Part shown: piece after piece, positions 12,661 through 24,397 of the stretch
Layout of the letters: the number at the start of each line of letters is the position of its first letter
How positions within the stretch are numbered: the first letter of the stretch is position 1
From: Polytrichum commune
Taxonomy: Eukaryota; Streptophyta; Polytrichopsida; Polytrichales; Polytrichaceae
Direction: 5' to 3'
Assembly (NCBI GenBank): GCA_950295325.1
Contig: OX485805.1
Span: forward strand, 8,432,501 to 8,496,500
Length of the DNA: 64,000 bases
Translations under genes and position numbers: made by a program
Notes under the pieces: model-generated
Told to the model about the DNA's origin: nothing
The model's database searches: none
Seen by the model: only the letters and a program-made list of their open reading frames with translations

Positions 12661-14107
12661 CACCCCTTATCAAAGCTGCATATGTAAAGGTAAATTGTGG
12701 CGGATTTACAAAGCATGCATGAGGGACGATACCTATTGCCTCTTGTCAAACATGGTCTCACACGTTTGAAATCCATTAAACATTCAATCCTTTAGATTTC
12801 TTAAACTTTATTACGTGATGCAAAATAAGATGTTCATGTCTCAACAAATCGGTGATAGGGGTTCTTTGTGGAATTGTATGTTATGGCTTAGACATGGGAG
12901 ATCATTCTAGGTTGTGAGAGTAGATTACACACAAAGTAAAGGGCCTCACACGACCTCTAGGTCCTTCAAGGGTTATCATTGTGAATCTTAATTTCATACA
13001 TCAAATGTTATGATCATTATCGTTGGATCACAAGGCTTCTACTTAAAACTTTGGATCATTGCTACTCGCCATCACGTTTCAATCAAACCGAACCTTGAAG
13101 CATCACCTAGCATATAAGCCAACAACCATATGTCTAGTCTCAAATCAACTTAGACCATCGACTTCCAAGTTATAGATAGATGGTTCATAATGTTTTTTCA
13201 CTACATACACTTAAGAAAGGCACATGTGTGTGTAATTAATCATCACAATTTGTAGATTTGTATTTTATTTCATTATTCACAATGAAAGATAAGGGATGCT
13301 TCCAACAATTATTAACATGGTATTCATGAAAACGTCACATGCCATGTAAAAATGTTACATATGCCATTTTCTCAAATACAAGAAAGGTTGGTTTGAATTG
13401 GTTTTTGGAGGCAGCTTTTGCAAAGTACATTTGGATGTATTTACAAATTGCTAATAGCATGTGCAAGTGATAACTAGGGCAAAAGTCTTCTTCCTATCAC
13501 GAGTGTTATGTTCTTCATTGTTATTTCAAACACTCTTGATAGCAATCAAAACATAGTATTCATAATATAAAAAAGACTTCTTCTTTACTCTATGAACTTG
13601 TACCATAGGTGCCCTTACAAAATTAGTTTCAAAATGCAAAAATAAATTTAAAAAATCAAAGTTAAAGTAGTTGATTAAAATCAAGAATGAAAGGTCTAAG
13701 TTCAACAATTAACACACTTAAGAGGACATATCTAATCGTTTCAAGAGAACAAGAGTACCTACTCACTTGACCTTTTCTAAAATTTGCACCACTACCTTGA
13801 TTTTGAAATTTGAAATGACAATCTTCATGGTAGTTGGAAAAAACAAGACAAATCTTGATCTGATTCAAAGGTCAAAAGTTCATATGTATTTGAAAGTGCC
13901 CACAATAGGACATCATAAGATAAGCACATGTAGTTTTACTACTAATCTTATATGTACACTTATATTTGAGGGATATATGGCTTAGTGTGGATCTAAGAAC
14001 GAACATTGAAAAGACACATCTTTAAAGAGAGTGAACTATGTGCTCAAATTTTTCAATAGTTTTAAGCTCAACATTCAACATTACTGGAGGGACCAATGTG
14101 ATTGAAG
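12661..14107. other. AT-rich spacer
   Basis: No gene or element with defined ends seen. Short open frames on both strands are uninformative. Confidence 0.5.
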
Positions 14108-14255
14108 AATCTTTGCTTTGATAATGGATAAGATATTCATACGAGCTTTGAAAATTGTGAGCAAAATGGCTACAAACACACTTTGGATTTGCTAATCATC
14201 TCGCACTAATTGCATGTGTTATACTTTACAAGAAGTGGGTGTAGAGCAAAAGTAC
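14108..14255 (+). mobile_element. Dispersed repeat family D, partial copy
   Basis: Shares ATATTCATACGAGCTTTGAAAA, TTTGGATTTGCTAATCATC and AGAAGTGGGTG with the fuller copies at 30.8 and 41.9 kb. The left terminal part is missing. Confidence 0.55.
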
Positions 14256-14331
14256 TAGATAATGGTCACTAGGTGTACATGGCTGAGCGACGTGTGATGG
14301 TGAGCCTAGTGCAACTTGTGACCATTATCTA
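14256..14331. repeat. Short inverted repeat (hairpin)
   Basis: TAGATAATGGTCAC at 14,256-14,269 and its exact reverse complement at 14,318-14,331, with a 48-bp loop. Possibly a small foldback remnant. Confidence 0.7.
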
Positions 14332-14839
14332 ACGTAATCTCCATTGAGAAGATATTACGCACATTATTGAAAAACTTTGTAGAGAAGTTGTTGGACCGCA
14401 TGAAACTTTATGATTGGGAGGGATGTGTTTCAATATGTGGTTCACCCTAAGAAACTTCGGGTGGAAGGCATAATCTCTTTCTGATGGAAAATTACTTGTT
14501 ATGTAAGGCATGCTTACCTTAGGTACCTTAAATTCATTTAAATTCTTTGATATATATAAAACATGCACATGAACATGATGGATACATATATATTTGGAAC
14601 AACTAACCCACGATTGTTGATCTCGTAATGAACCTCTAGCAAGTCTTATATTTTGGGTAGTGTCATAGGAGACATTTGGGCATAATTGGTTGAAATCCTA
14701 GTGTTTCCAAGTCCAACCGGTTACATGTTGTGGTCTTTCGGTTTTCTCTTTATTAATTCGAGGTATATTCGATAGATTCATCTCAAATAATCAACGATTT
14801 TTGTAAAGTTTTGAACTTCAGCCAATTCATCTATAACTA

Positions 14840-15162
14840 CACTAAATAGTCCTATTATTGTGGGGCCACAACAATTTTCTAGAGCCCACTCTAATTTTCA
14901 TAATTAGAAATTATGCGGCCACATTAATTTTCAACCCACGTTAGTTTTTTTCACAAACTTAATGTGGGTGATTATTTTATTTTGTACTACCTTTATCCTA
15001 TAAATAATATTTGATGTGTTGGTCAAAAGTGTTCAAGAAGAGTTAGGGGAAGACCCGGGGTCCAGGACCCACATTAATTCCGCCTTGACTAGTAAATTAA
15101 TGTGGCCCACACTAATTATGTCCATGCTAACTTTCGAACCACGGTAGTAGGACTATTTAGTG
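14840..15162. mobile_element. Non-autonomous TIR element with CACTA-type ends (323 bp)
   Basis: The ends are a perfect 15-bp inverted repeat, CACTAAATAGTCCTA and TAGGACTATTTAGTG. They begin CACTA and end TAGTG as in CACTA (CMC) transposons. A clear 3-bp target duplication is not visible: the flanks are CTA and CAG. The interior is AT-rich and noncoding. A second, end-truncated copy lies in reverse orientation at 24,211-24,397. Confidence 0.65.
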
Positions 15163-15626
15163 CAGCAGCCGGTTCTCCCCGTTCACTGGTTAGGAGGTGA
15201 GATTCAACTTAACTTAATTCCACTTAGGGATCTTCATGCAGTAGCCGAATTTGACTTTCTTGGCCATAAATTGTCGCCCATGTGGCGGTGGCTGATTGGA
15301 GGCCACCCAGACGGAGTCCGTTCCATCCAATGAATGGGGAGAACCAACAATTAGCTACAGATGAACCGGTTAAGTTTGAGAAATAACCAGTTGACGTTCC
15401 AAAACTTCAGGAAAATCACCCATCGTTTTAAGAGGAATCCATGGAATATACCTCAAATTAATGAAGAAAAAAAACGGAAAGATCACAAACATACAACCGG
15501 TTTGACTTGGGAATAACACTAGGATGTTGACCAATTATGTTCAAAAATCTCCCCAAACATCTGGTTTCATTCACGCAGTACTATGTACCCGCCTGGTAGA
15601 TTTTCTCATAACTTTTAGGGTAGAGC

Positions 15627-15800
15627 TTTTTTTTGTTTCTTTTTTTCTTTATATGGAACACAAGAGGCGTTTGACCACTTGGCTAAGTATTCTGTCAAGT
15701 AGAGAGACGATTTCACGGCCGGGAATCGAACCGCCAACCACTCCCTTCGGTTTGGGAACCTCTCCACTATCATCCGGTAGTTTAAGGTCATCTCGGACCA
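15627..15800 (-). mobile_element. tRNA-like SINE, copy 1
   Basis: On the minus strand it starts TGGTCCGAGATGACC, carries an A-box-like GGATGATAGTGG and, 31 bp further, the B-box GGTTCGATTCC (15,722-15,732 inverted). It ends in an A-rich tail, the T-rich run at 15,627-15,650 on the plus strand. Imperfect 10-bp target duplications AGGTTAGAGC and AGGGTAGAGC flank it at 15,801-15,810 and 15,617-15,626. About 174 bp. Confidence 0.75.
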
Positions 15801-15945
15801 AGGTTAGAGCATTTTGATCTCACTCAATATGCCACTCCTACAAGCAACCAATAATAAGTTGTTGGGTTGTTAAGATCTCGGTAACCTCTAATGAATAAAT
15901 TCAGTATTACATTTTTTGTGTTTGCTCTAAGTTTAGAAGTTATAT

Positions 15946-16316
15946 TAGAGTTATTTGTAAAGTCCCTCAAAGAGAGATGAAACCGTGGGTTTGATCCCTT
16001 CTTTCTTTGAGAAAATTTTATAGTAAGAGTTCATTGTGTATCACAACTTCTTTTGGAAGTAGGGTGAAATTTTCGGGACTTCCTTTTTCCACCTCAAAAT
16101 CGTTGAGAGAATTTTAAGCAATTCAAAGCTAGCTTAGCCCACCCATCCTAACTTAGAGCAAGCTAGAAAGTTGGTTTTTAATAGCATGACACCAACTCTC
16201 TTTGCATGGTAATTTAAGCATTACAAAAACTTGAATGACTTTGTGATAATCCTCATAAACACATGGTTTGGAATTACACTCGTGGTTTCATATGCTTTAC
16301 TTATGCCTCATTGAGT
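15946..16316. mobile_element. TIR repeat family with TTAGAGTTAT ends, copy 1
   Basis: Begins TTAGAGTTATTTGTAAAG and shares the interior (CAAAGAGAG, GTGGGTTTGATCC, TTTTTCCACCTC, CATCCTA) with copies at 21.7 and 23.2 kb. The right end is decayed. Noncoding. Confidence 0.6.
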
Positions 16317-16617
16317 TCAAAATATAAAGCCAAAGTCCCGAATCTATACACCTAACCGCTTAGTTTAGCATGAAGCTCGTGAAACTACTGTCCTCAACCA
16401 TTCCATATATATATATATGGAAGTAGTGTAAAAAGAGCTTTTCACGCATTCTTACCATAAACTTCACTTTAGGGGGGGATTATTGCACACAAATGTACCT
16501 CTCGTTCATCTTTTGCATGGCTAAAAAGCCAACCTTTTCGGGAGCCCATCCAAATTCACATCTTAGTGTAGTTGCCTCCGCCTTCCTAATCTCATCTCAT
16601 TTGGTACATGGCGCTAA

Positions 16618-17116
16618 GGGCCACTTCCCACACGAGCCAAGAGCCGTGACCATGAAATTGGGAGAGCCCAAAAGAAAGTGTCCCAAGGCCGTCCCAACAC
16701 ACCTCCAAAATCATCTAGTGTGGTCACGGGCCCTCAAGTGTGGTGTGAAGTCGTATGTCACTGGGTCCTCAACCAAATGCTATTTGAATGAATTTCTATT
16801 CATGCGGATCCTCACACATGATAAAATAGAGTAAATCAACGGTTTTGAGGATTTGGAGTGACACGGTCTCCTGGTTTTGTGTTAGGTCTACCTCCAAGAG
16901 GTGGTTTTTGAAAATAGTCCAAGTGACCATGAACCATGATCCATTCGATGCCATGTAGGAATCCATGTGGACTTTACATCCATCTTGCATTCACATACTC
17001 CGTTGGTCCTTCAAGCATAGTGTGAAGCGAACTTAGACCGGCTCCGCCTTTTCCACCAATGAGAGTGCTGGAAGTGTAGTGGTCACGGGCTCTCAGTCTC
17101 GTGTGTGAAGAGGCCC
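16618..17116. mobile_element. PIF/Harbinger-like (Tourist-type) MITE, copy 1 (499 bp)
   Basis: Bounded by GGGCC...GGCCC with an imperfect terminal inverted repeat of about 35 bp (left GGGCCACTTCCCACACGAG; right, inverted, GGGCCTCTTCACACACGAG). TAA lies on both sides (16,615-16,617 and 17,117-17,119). A 3-bp TWA target is the signature of PIF/Harbinger insertion. No transposase is encoded. The plus-strand frame over 16,493-16,834 crosses its left end and is not a gene. Confidence 0.85.
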
Positions 17117-17714
17117 TAAGATCCTAACTAGAAAACGAGTCAAAATTGTAATTCTCACCGCCTTTGCCTCAAATTACTTTAAAACGGTTTGTGCTAAACC
17201 TAAAAAAATAAGATCACTCTGAACTGACAAAAAATGGACCCAATTGCAATTCCATGCAACTTTGTCTTGCCATTATTATACTTTTTGATTAATTTTTCTC
17301 CACATCCACAAAATTGTCAAGAGCCACACCGCACATCCATACCAAGTCCTTGTATATCCACAACCTTGCATTCATGATACACTAAAGATTTAGGCACACG
17401 AGTCGGCACATGCCCTAACCTTATCAATAGTTTAGTGTTGGATCGCATATTGGGGAAGAAAAAGGATTGGGTTTTGATTGATTTGGTTGAACATCGAGTT
17501 GGGCGGCTAGCATTGCTCTCCTCGTCTTCAATGGTTTTGTTGGGCCAAAATGCATATGTAGAACATTGATGTATTTGAGCATGCACTCGACTATTCCCCT
17601 AAGAAAGAAAGAAAGAACGAACCAATGTCGGGCAATCTGATGTGAATTTGAGCATGTTGGTCCTACCCTGCTCAAGAATCCTCTTGGTGTAGGGTGGGTT
17701 TCCTACCTACCTTG

Positions 17715-17870
17715 TGGTGGGTGGGCTCTTGGCTTCCTACTTACCTAGTTAGTGTCTTCCGTCAAGTAGACAGAAGATTTCATAACGGGAATCGAACCGC
17801 CAACCACTCCATTCGGAAATGAGTACCACTCCACTACCACCTAGTAGTTTTTAAGGGTCATCTTGGACAA
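17715..17870 (-). mobile_element. tRNA-like SINE, copy 2 (no clear tail)
   Basis: Minus strand reads TTGTCCAAGATGACCC at the 5' end and carries the B-box GGTTCGATTCC (17,788-17,798 inverted) within GTGGTTGGCGGTTCGATTCC. It lines up with copies at 15.6 and 37.4 kb. The 3' end is diverged and no tail is obvious. Confidence 0.65.
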
Positions 17871-17884
17871 TTACATGACATGTC

Positions 17885-18034
17885 TTTTTCTTTCTTTCTT
17901 TCTTTTGCCACAAATTGAAAATTTGTCGAAGCAACTTAGTCGTTACTTGAAAGTATAGGCCTTAGATGAGCATTATTTCTTGATTTACATTTGGGTTGTG
18001 TTGTTTCGGTCGGGTTGGTTGTGTTTTGGGTTCT
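17885..18034 (-). mobile_element. Retroposed insert with perfect 17-bp target duplication
   Basis: CAATTACATGACATGTC occurs exactly at 17,868-17,884 and 18,035-18,051. The 150 bp between starts with a T-rich run on the plus strand (17,885-17,904), that is, an A-rich tail on the minus strand. Long direct repeats plus an A-rich tail indicate LINE-mediated insertion. I see no Pol III boxes, so it may be a truncated LINE or another SINE. A related sequence sits near 33,665-33,760 (TAGGCCxTxGATGxGGCATTATTTCTTGATTT). Confidence 0.7.
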
Positions 18035-18051
18035 CAATTACATGACATGTC

Positions 18052-20914
18052 AATGCTACATGTAATATGATTTGCAGCTCACCCTCAAATCTCCCCACAT
18101 TGTGGCATTTCTCCGCACCCACAATGCCTCATTGGTGAGGATGCAAACAACCTCCCATCATGCTCCACACCAACCCTTGTGCCATTTTCCAATTGCCTCC
18201 TTGCCCTTCTCTCTTATGAACACCCCACTCAAAGTTCAAATTTTCAACACATTTTAAATGAAAGGTGGACGGTCACTAGGATTGCCATGAGACTTGTTCA
18301 AACCTCTTTGAGAAATGATATTTTATAAGGATTGTAAAATAAAATAAAATAAAATGCCCATATCTAGGTACCGGTGTGGATATTCATAAGGAACATATTG
18401 ATGTTTTCAACCTATTCACATGAAGGTTCTTGGATTGTGTGGCATCACATGTGTAGGAAATGTTTTCTTTTTCTTTTTCTCTTATCACAAACGTGAAGGT
18501 GATCGTTGATTGAACGAAACAATGGCAGTTAGGGGTCGTGGGACATGATATTTGTGCCACATCTGGGCCATAGTTGTGTGCGCACATCTTTTTGGCATTT
18601 GATCTCGGGGCAATCACACCCCCTTACGTTTTGTAACCACGTGCAATAGTGGGGTATTTAATGGGGGGATATTTATGCACCTCTCAATATTTTTCCTGCC
18701 CTATTTGTAGATATAAAGCTACTTTGACGTATTTTTTAGCATCTTATATTTATTTGTAATTATTTAGAGAGGCTAATTTTTGGCACCATATTTTTTTTTG
18801 TAAATTGTACAAGTACCAAATAGTGGACGCAATTTACTAGAGCATTGCAATCAACTATGTGAGCAACAAACATTCCATACCATCCATCTTGTCATTCAAT
18901 TGGTTTCAATTAGTTATATCAATCCTAAACCATTCAAAATATCATTCAAAACACAACCAATTGCATTTGGGTACTAGTTAAAGGGTTACAAATAAACATG
19001 GAGATAATAAAATATACAAGCTAACATAGACAAGTTGTAAACAAGGATAGAACAAAACAAGAATTACAATCAGTTATGACAAGACATAGAATCTTGCAAA
19101 ACCACCTACTCCAAAAAAATTACATTAAAAAACAAGAAAGCTAAATACAAAAGCCATAATTATCTTATTGATCCTACTACACACTTTTAGGGGGATCCAA
19201 TATCTATAACCCTGTTTTTTTCTACCAATTACTAAAACCCTATTTTACATATAATCATGTAGGGGACATATTTCCAATGCTATTGTATATCTAATAGAAT
19301 TATAATTTTTACCCTCAACAAATTGAATTGATCCTAATTTTTATCTCACGTGGTTTCTAGAATTCCGATAGTCACCTCCCCGACCATTTGATGCCCACTT
19401 TCATTGAACTCTTAATTGCAAGGACCTCAAATGCACCATGTTGCTTCCCAACCCCCTCCTGCTGCATCTAACTACGTTCTAACATATAGATCCCTCACCA
19501 ACAATCACAACAGTCCAAGCCAGTCTAACAAAAAGTCCCTGAGTAACAAAGCCTTTTGCTTGCCCAACATATGAATTCATGTTTTCACTTGTACCCAATG
19601 CACACTTTGCGTAATCTTATTGGGGTAAACTTCAATTTTGACATGTTGGAGCAACATTCATGGACTTAACGCCTTGGCTAATGTAGAATCTTTTGAATAA
19701 TAATAATATGATGTGAAGGACGTTTTCATCAACTTTTCGGTAAGAAAGAACCCCTTAGTGAAATTCAATTAATTGTTAGTAAGGTTTTTTTTCTTTCCAC
19801 AACCATTAATTAGTGAGAAGTGAAAAAAATAGTAAAAGCTTGTTAGAAAAGGGACTAAGAAGATGGTGGTCTTAACTATCCACAAAGATCATAAGAGGCT
19901 CTAGCAAAGGGTTATAGACACATGGTTAATAGGAAGTAGGATTTGAGAGTTGGCTATGGATAAGTGTGTCATTTGAAAGTTGGTTTTCATGCCTCTTCTT
20001 TAATATCTTCTTAGCCATAGTTAGAGACTCAACGAGAAGACTACTTGGAGAGTGTATGAACTTGAAGAATTCCTCTTGAGAATAAATTGGGTGTTTTAAA
20101 TTGGACCAAGTACCATAGTCTAAGTTAAATTACAAGGTATGAAACCCTTGTTTATGAACGAGTCTTCTTTAAATTATGGATAGTTGTGACGATTTGTCTT
20201 GTGCCATTTACTTAACTCTCAAGAGGAGAGTGGTTGTAACATCAAGGTCTGATTTGTTGCAGCAATAGTAGGAGCAAAGAGAAGGAGTGTGAAGCCTTGA
20301 ATTGAGTCTCATTGTCAAGTGAGAAACTATTGTCTCAAGCGTATATGCTCATTGTAAAATGAGAAATAAAAATAAAAAATCTACATGGGTGGCCATTAGC
20401 CATTGATGCCAACCTATGGTCAGTTCCTTATACTAACTTGTAATTGACTCGACTTATTGGGGTGACTAGTACGGTTCATTGTCTTCATACCATAGCCCTA
20501 GAGTGCCATGCACATGTAAAACCCTACCAAGCTCCCACATTCAAAGGTCTTCTCCGTGCAAATACCAAGTAGTATTCGGTAAAGTAAATTAGTATGTGAT
20601 AGTCATTCCTAAATCCTTGAAGGACCAAGAGTTTGAATGGTTGACCCATACACACAATTTCTATGAGCCTCATTGTATCTTAAAATGTGCATTTACTTAT
20701 TATTTGTGAATGCATAATAAAATTTACCTAATACTCTACCTCACGTCAAAGAGACCATAACATGATTTTGCCATGTGATTGATCATCAAAAACTAAGTAT
20801 GTATTTGCAGCCAAGGAAATCCACATTGTATATTTAAATGCAAATTGTCAATATCAATGGCTTGTTCACCCAATTACGAAAAGAGCACTTGAAAAAATAT
20901 TGAAATTTACTAAC
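18052..20914. other. AT-rich gene-free stretch
   Basis: Includes an (AAAAT)n run at 18,336-18,355. No supportable coding frame, RNA gene or bounded element. Confidence 0.5.
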
Positions 20915-21666
20915 TTAAGGCCCAAAAACAAAATGCTTAGAAATGAAAGCATGTAGTTGAAATACATGTTTTGTTGCATAAAGAAGCCCGGATTGGGCCT
21001 CTTGGACAACACGGATCAATGAGACGATTACCTTGTGGGGGCCTTCTTTTGCTTTAAGGGGACATTCAAGTGTTTTGCAAGCAAGAGAAGGTGCTAAAAG
21101 TGAGCACTTCAAGTAGAGTACATTTGTTGGTCACTACTTTGAACTTGCACCGAAGGTGCATATATGCACCCCCCCCCCCAACTTGCTCCAATGCCAAGAC
21201 GTGGTTGACTTTGAAGCCAAATTGTTCGATTGACAAAAGGCTCATTCCGTGCTTGCATGACACCACAAGAAAGTAATATTCTTATTTGTGTGCTTTCATT
21301 TGAAAACTTTGTAAGAAGAGTTGTAAAAAAGCAAAATGTTGTTTCACCATATGAATCTTATAGCGAGACATTGGTGTCTCAAATAAATCGGAGCTTCCTG
21401 AATGGTTGGTTTTGTGGTTGTAAGTGATTGAAAATAGAAACCAGCTTCAAACGTCAAAGCGTGTGAAAGACATCGAGACAATCTCAACGTTGCTTTGATC
21501 GCCTTTCATTGACCATTTTTGATGTTGACACGGGTATTATGGTTTAACCGGTGTATCATGGGACACCAGTGTCCCGCCATAAAGTTCATATGTGTCTGAG
21601 GTGTTTTGGTGTTTGGGGCTAAAACCAACAACCCACCCTTAACCCACACCTTTCATTCTTGCACAA
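20915..21666. other. Spacer with poly-C tract
   Basis: A C run at 21,170-21,179 interrupts the sequence. Overlapping short frames on both strands around 21,066-21,276 are mutual shadows. No gene called. Confidence 0.5.
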
Positions 21667-22106
21667 TAGAGTTATCTGTAACGTCTCTCAAAGAGGGACA
21701 AAACTGTGGGTTTGATCCTTCTTTGAGATTTTTCTATTAAGAGCTCATTAGTAGCTCGTCGTGTAACGGAGCCTATTTTGAAAGTTGGGTGAAACTTTTC
21801 GGACCTTCCTTTTCCACTTGTCAAAATTTGAGAAATTTTTAGGATATAAAATAGGGTATACACATGGGATTCGTTGTCTTAAAATCCTGAACCAACCTCT
21901 GTAAGACTACCTTGGCCCATCCATCCTAGTAGGACAAGCTAGAAAGCCAATTTTCTTTATAGCCCAACACCTTCTTTTTTTCTTTTTTTAGTTTTTATGG
22001 TAAGTTAAGCATTGAGAGAACTTGGGGGACTTTGTGGTATTCTCATAAACTCAAGGTTTGGACTAAACCCGTGCTTTTCTTCTGCTTTACGTTATGAATA
22101 ACTCTA
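21667..22106. mobile_element. TIR repeat family with TTAGAGTTAT ends, copy 2 (440 bp)
   Basis: Left end TAGAGTTATCTGTAAC; right end, inverted, TTAGAGTTATTCATAACG. The interior contains GTGGGTTTGATCC, TTTTCCACTTG, GGGTATACACATGG and CTCAAGGTTTGGACTAAACC, shared with the 23.2-kb copy. No coding capacity. Confidence 0.7.
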
Positions 22107-22312
22107 ACAAGTGCTTATCAATCTCAAGAATGCCATCCACCTTAACATCTAGCTTCCGTGTTGATTCCGGGTCATCCACCCAAAAAGTTTTGAACCCTTG
22201 TAACGTTCGCACAAATAAGACATACATTGGTGTGCTCAAATCCCCCGTCAATTGCTAACAACAACCGTTAAATTTGTTATTTATTTGCTTCAATATGGTC
22301 TCACCATACTAA

Positions 22313-22786
22313 GGGCCACTTCACACACGAACCAAGAGCCGTGACCATGAAATTGTGAGAGCCCAAAAGAAAGTGTCCAAAGGCCGTCCCAACACACCTC
22401 CAAAATCATGTAGTGTGAAGTCCTATGTGACCGGGCCCTCAACCAAACGCTATATCAATGAACTTTTGTTCATGCGGGTCCTCACACATGATAAAATGAA
22501 ATAAATCAACGGTTCTGAGCGTTCAGAATGCCATGGTCTTCCGGTTTTGTGCTAGGCCTATCTCCAAGAGGCTATTTTTGAAAATAATCCAAGTGACCAT
22601 GAAACATGATCCATTCGATGCCATGTAGGAGTCCATGTAGACTTTACATCCATCTTGCATTCACATACTCCATTGGTCCCTCAAGCGTAGTATAAAGGGA
22701 ACTCGGGCCGGCTCCGCCCTTTCCACCAATGAGAGTGCTTCAAATGTAATGGTCATGGGCTCTCAGTCTCGTGTGAGACGGGACCC
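22313..22786. mobile_element. PIF/Harbinger-like MITE, copy 2 (474 bp)
   Basis: Left end GGGCCACTTCACACACGAA; right end, inverted, GGGTCCCGTCTCACACGAG. TAA is on both sides (22,310-22,312 and 22,787-22,789). Collinear along its length with copies at 16.6 and 48.1 kb, including the ACATCCATCTTGCATTCA block. Noncoding. Confidence 0.85.
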
Positions 22787-22789
22787 TAA

Positions 22790-23243
22790 GCCGGGATCAC
22801 AAACCCTGACTTAACAGTCAAACTTACTAAAAATACAAATAACTGGGATATACTATGTTTCTTCTTTGCAATTTCGCCCTCCCAATATATAGGTGTGACA
22901 AAGGCTCCAGTACCCAAAGTGTTTCACACGATATATATGTCAAACTCTTAGTACGACTAAAATAAGACAAGGAAAAAATCCTCCTCACAATCCTACTTTT
23001 TGGTTTTTTCGGGTGTAGATTTACGGTATTTAAGGCACTTTCCACACATTTTGACAATATTGAAGTGTCAGATTCACTGTACAAGTAACACATGAACATG
23101 TCACGTATGCCGAACTCCTTTCATCTCAAGGCAATGATTCAAACACGAATTCCGACCTCCTAATTTATTTTTTAAACAATCATTTTAAAACAAGCTTCTT
23201 TATCTATTGATACTTGGAGATAATGCCACATTTGCCTCACTAT
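22790..23243. other. Spacer
   Basis: Contains a minus-strand open frame (22,827-23,099) without any recognisable domain or splice context. Nothing supported. Confidence 0.4.
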
Positions 23244-23834
23244 TAGAGTTATCTGTAAAGACCCTCAAAGAGCTACGTAACCGTGGATTCGATCCCAATT
23301 TGAAAAACTAATTCTATTTAAGAGCTCTTAGCTCATTGTACATTGGCCCATGACACCAGAGCCCACCTCCTAAAGAGGCATAACGCCCCATACTGCATCA
23401 TGGGTAACATGATCAACATCGGGTTAACGGGCTCACATTCATGCCGGTACATAGTACGGGCGTTATTTTTTCTTTTCTTTTCTTTTCTTTTCTTTTCTTT
23501 TCTTTCTACATTGGCACATGTTTTAAAAGCAAGATAACATTTTTGGGACCTCTTTTTTCCACCTCAAGAATTTTGAAAGGTTTTAGGATCTACAACAGGG
23601 TATGTGCATGGCACCGGCTGTTCTAAATCCAAGATTGGCTTATACAACGCTAGCTTGGTTCACACATCCTAGTAGGGCAAACTTAAAAATTGTTTTTTTA
23701 TAGCTCGACACCACTCTTTATGTATGATAATTTAAACATTTAGAAAACTTGGGTGACTTTGTGTTGATTCTCGTAAACTCAAGGTTTGGGACTAAACCTA
23801 TGGTTTCGTCTGCTTTACTTTACGAATAACTCTA
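23244..23834. mobile_element. TIR repeat family with TTAGAGTTAT ends, copy 3, carrying an insertion
   Basis: Left end TAGAGTTATCTGTAAAG; right end, inverted, TTAGAGTTATTCGTAAAG, the best-preserved terminal pair of the family. About 150 bp of extra sequence sits inside, bounded roughly by ATAACGCCCC and GGGCGTTAT and followed by a (TTTTC)n run at 23,466-23,506. This looks like a nested insertion. Confidence 0.7.
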
Positions 23835-24210
23835 ATAAATTTATTTTATTTTATTTAACTCTTTTATTTTCATTCAAACGTCATCATGATCATTAAACCT
23901 CCACTTAAGGAACCTTGGGAGGTCACAAAATGCAAATAGGACTTCTATTCCTAGAACAACATAGCATTACTCAACTGATGAGATGTGTTGATGGGCCTAG
24001 TGATAGATTTGATAATAAAGACTCCGGATGCTCAAATCTTACAACTTCATATTGAATTTGAAGCCAAAGTAGCTAAATCTTGCAATGAATTGCTTAATAA
24101 TTTGCTTGATATTTGACGTTCACTCAACTTTCATATTTGGAACAATTGGTAAACACTTGTAATATCATGTTTTAACCCTCATCAAAAGCCCGGGTCTAAT
24201 TACTATGCAC

Positions 24211-24397
24211 CTACATTGAGTAGTCCTATTAGTGTGGGCCATACTAAGTTTTTAGTCAAGGCGGAATTAACACGGGTCCAAGACCCCATGTCTTCCTCTT
24301 AGTCTTCATGATAATTTCCAACCAACACATTAAACACTAGTTATAGGACAAAAGTAGCACAATGTAAAATAATAACCCACATCAACTTTCTCACACC
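24211..24397. mobile_element. CACTA-type MITE, truncated copy
   Basis: GAGTAGTCCTATTAGTGTGGG, GTCAAGGCGGAATTAA, CCAACACATTAAACA and AAAATAATAACCCACAT run collinear with the reverse complement of the element at 14,840-15,162. The far terminus is absent. Confidence 0.6.

Noticed and set aside
15722-15732. tRNA gene suggested by GGTTCGATTCC
   Set aside because: No cloverleaf; the motif is the B-box of a dispersed SINE with an A-rich tail and target duplications.
16493-16834. 113-codon plus-strand frame
   Set aside because: It runs across the left end of MITE copy 1, and the matching parts of other copies do not keep the frame.
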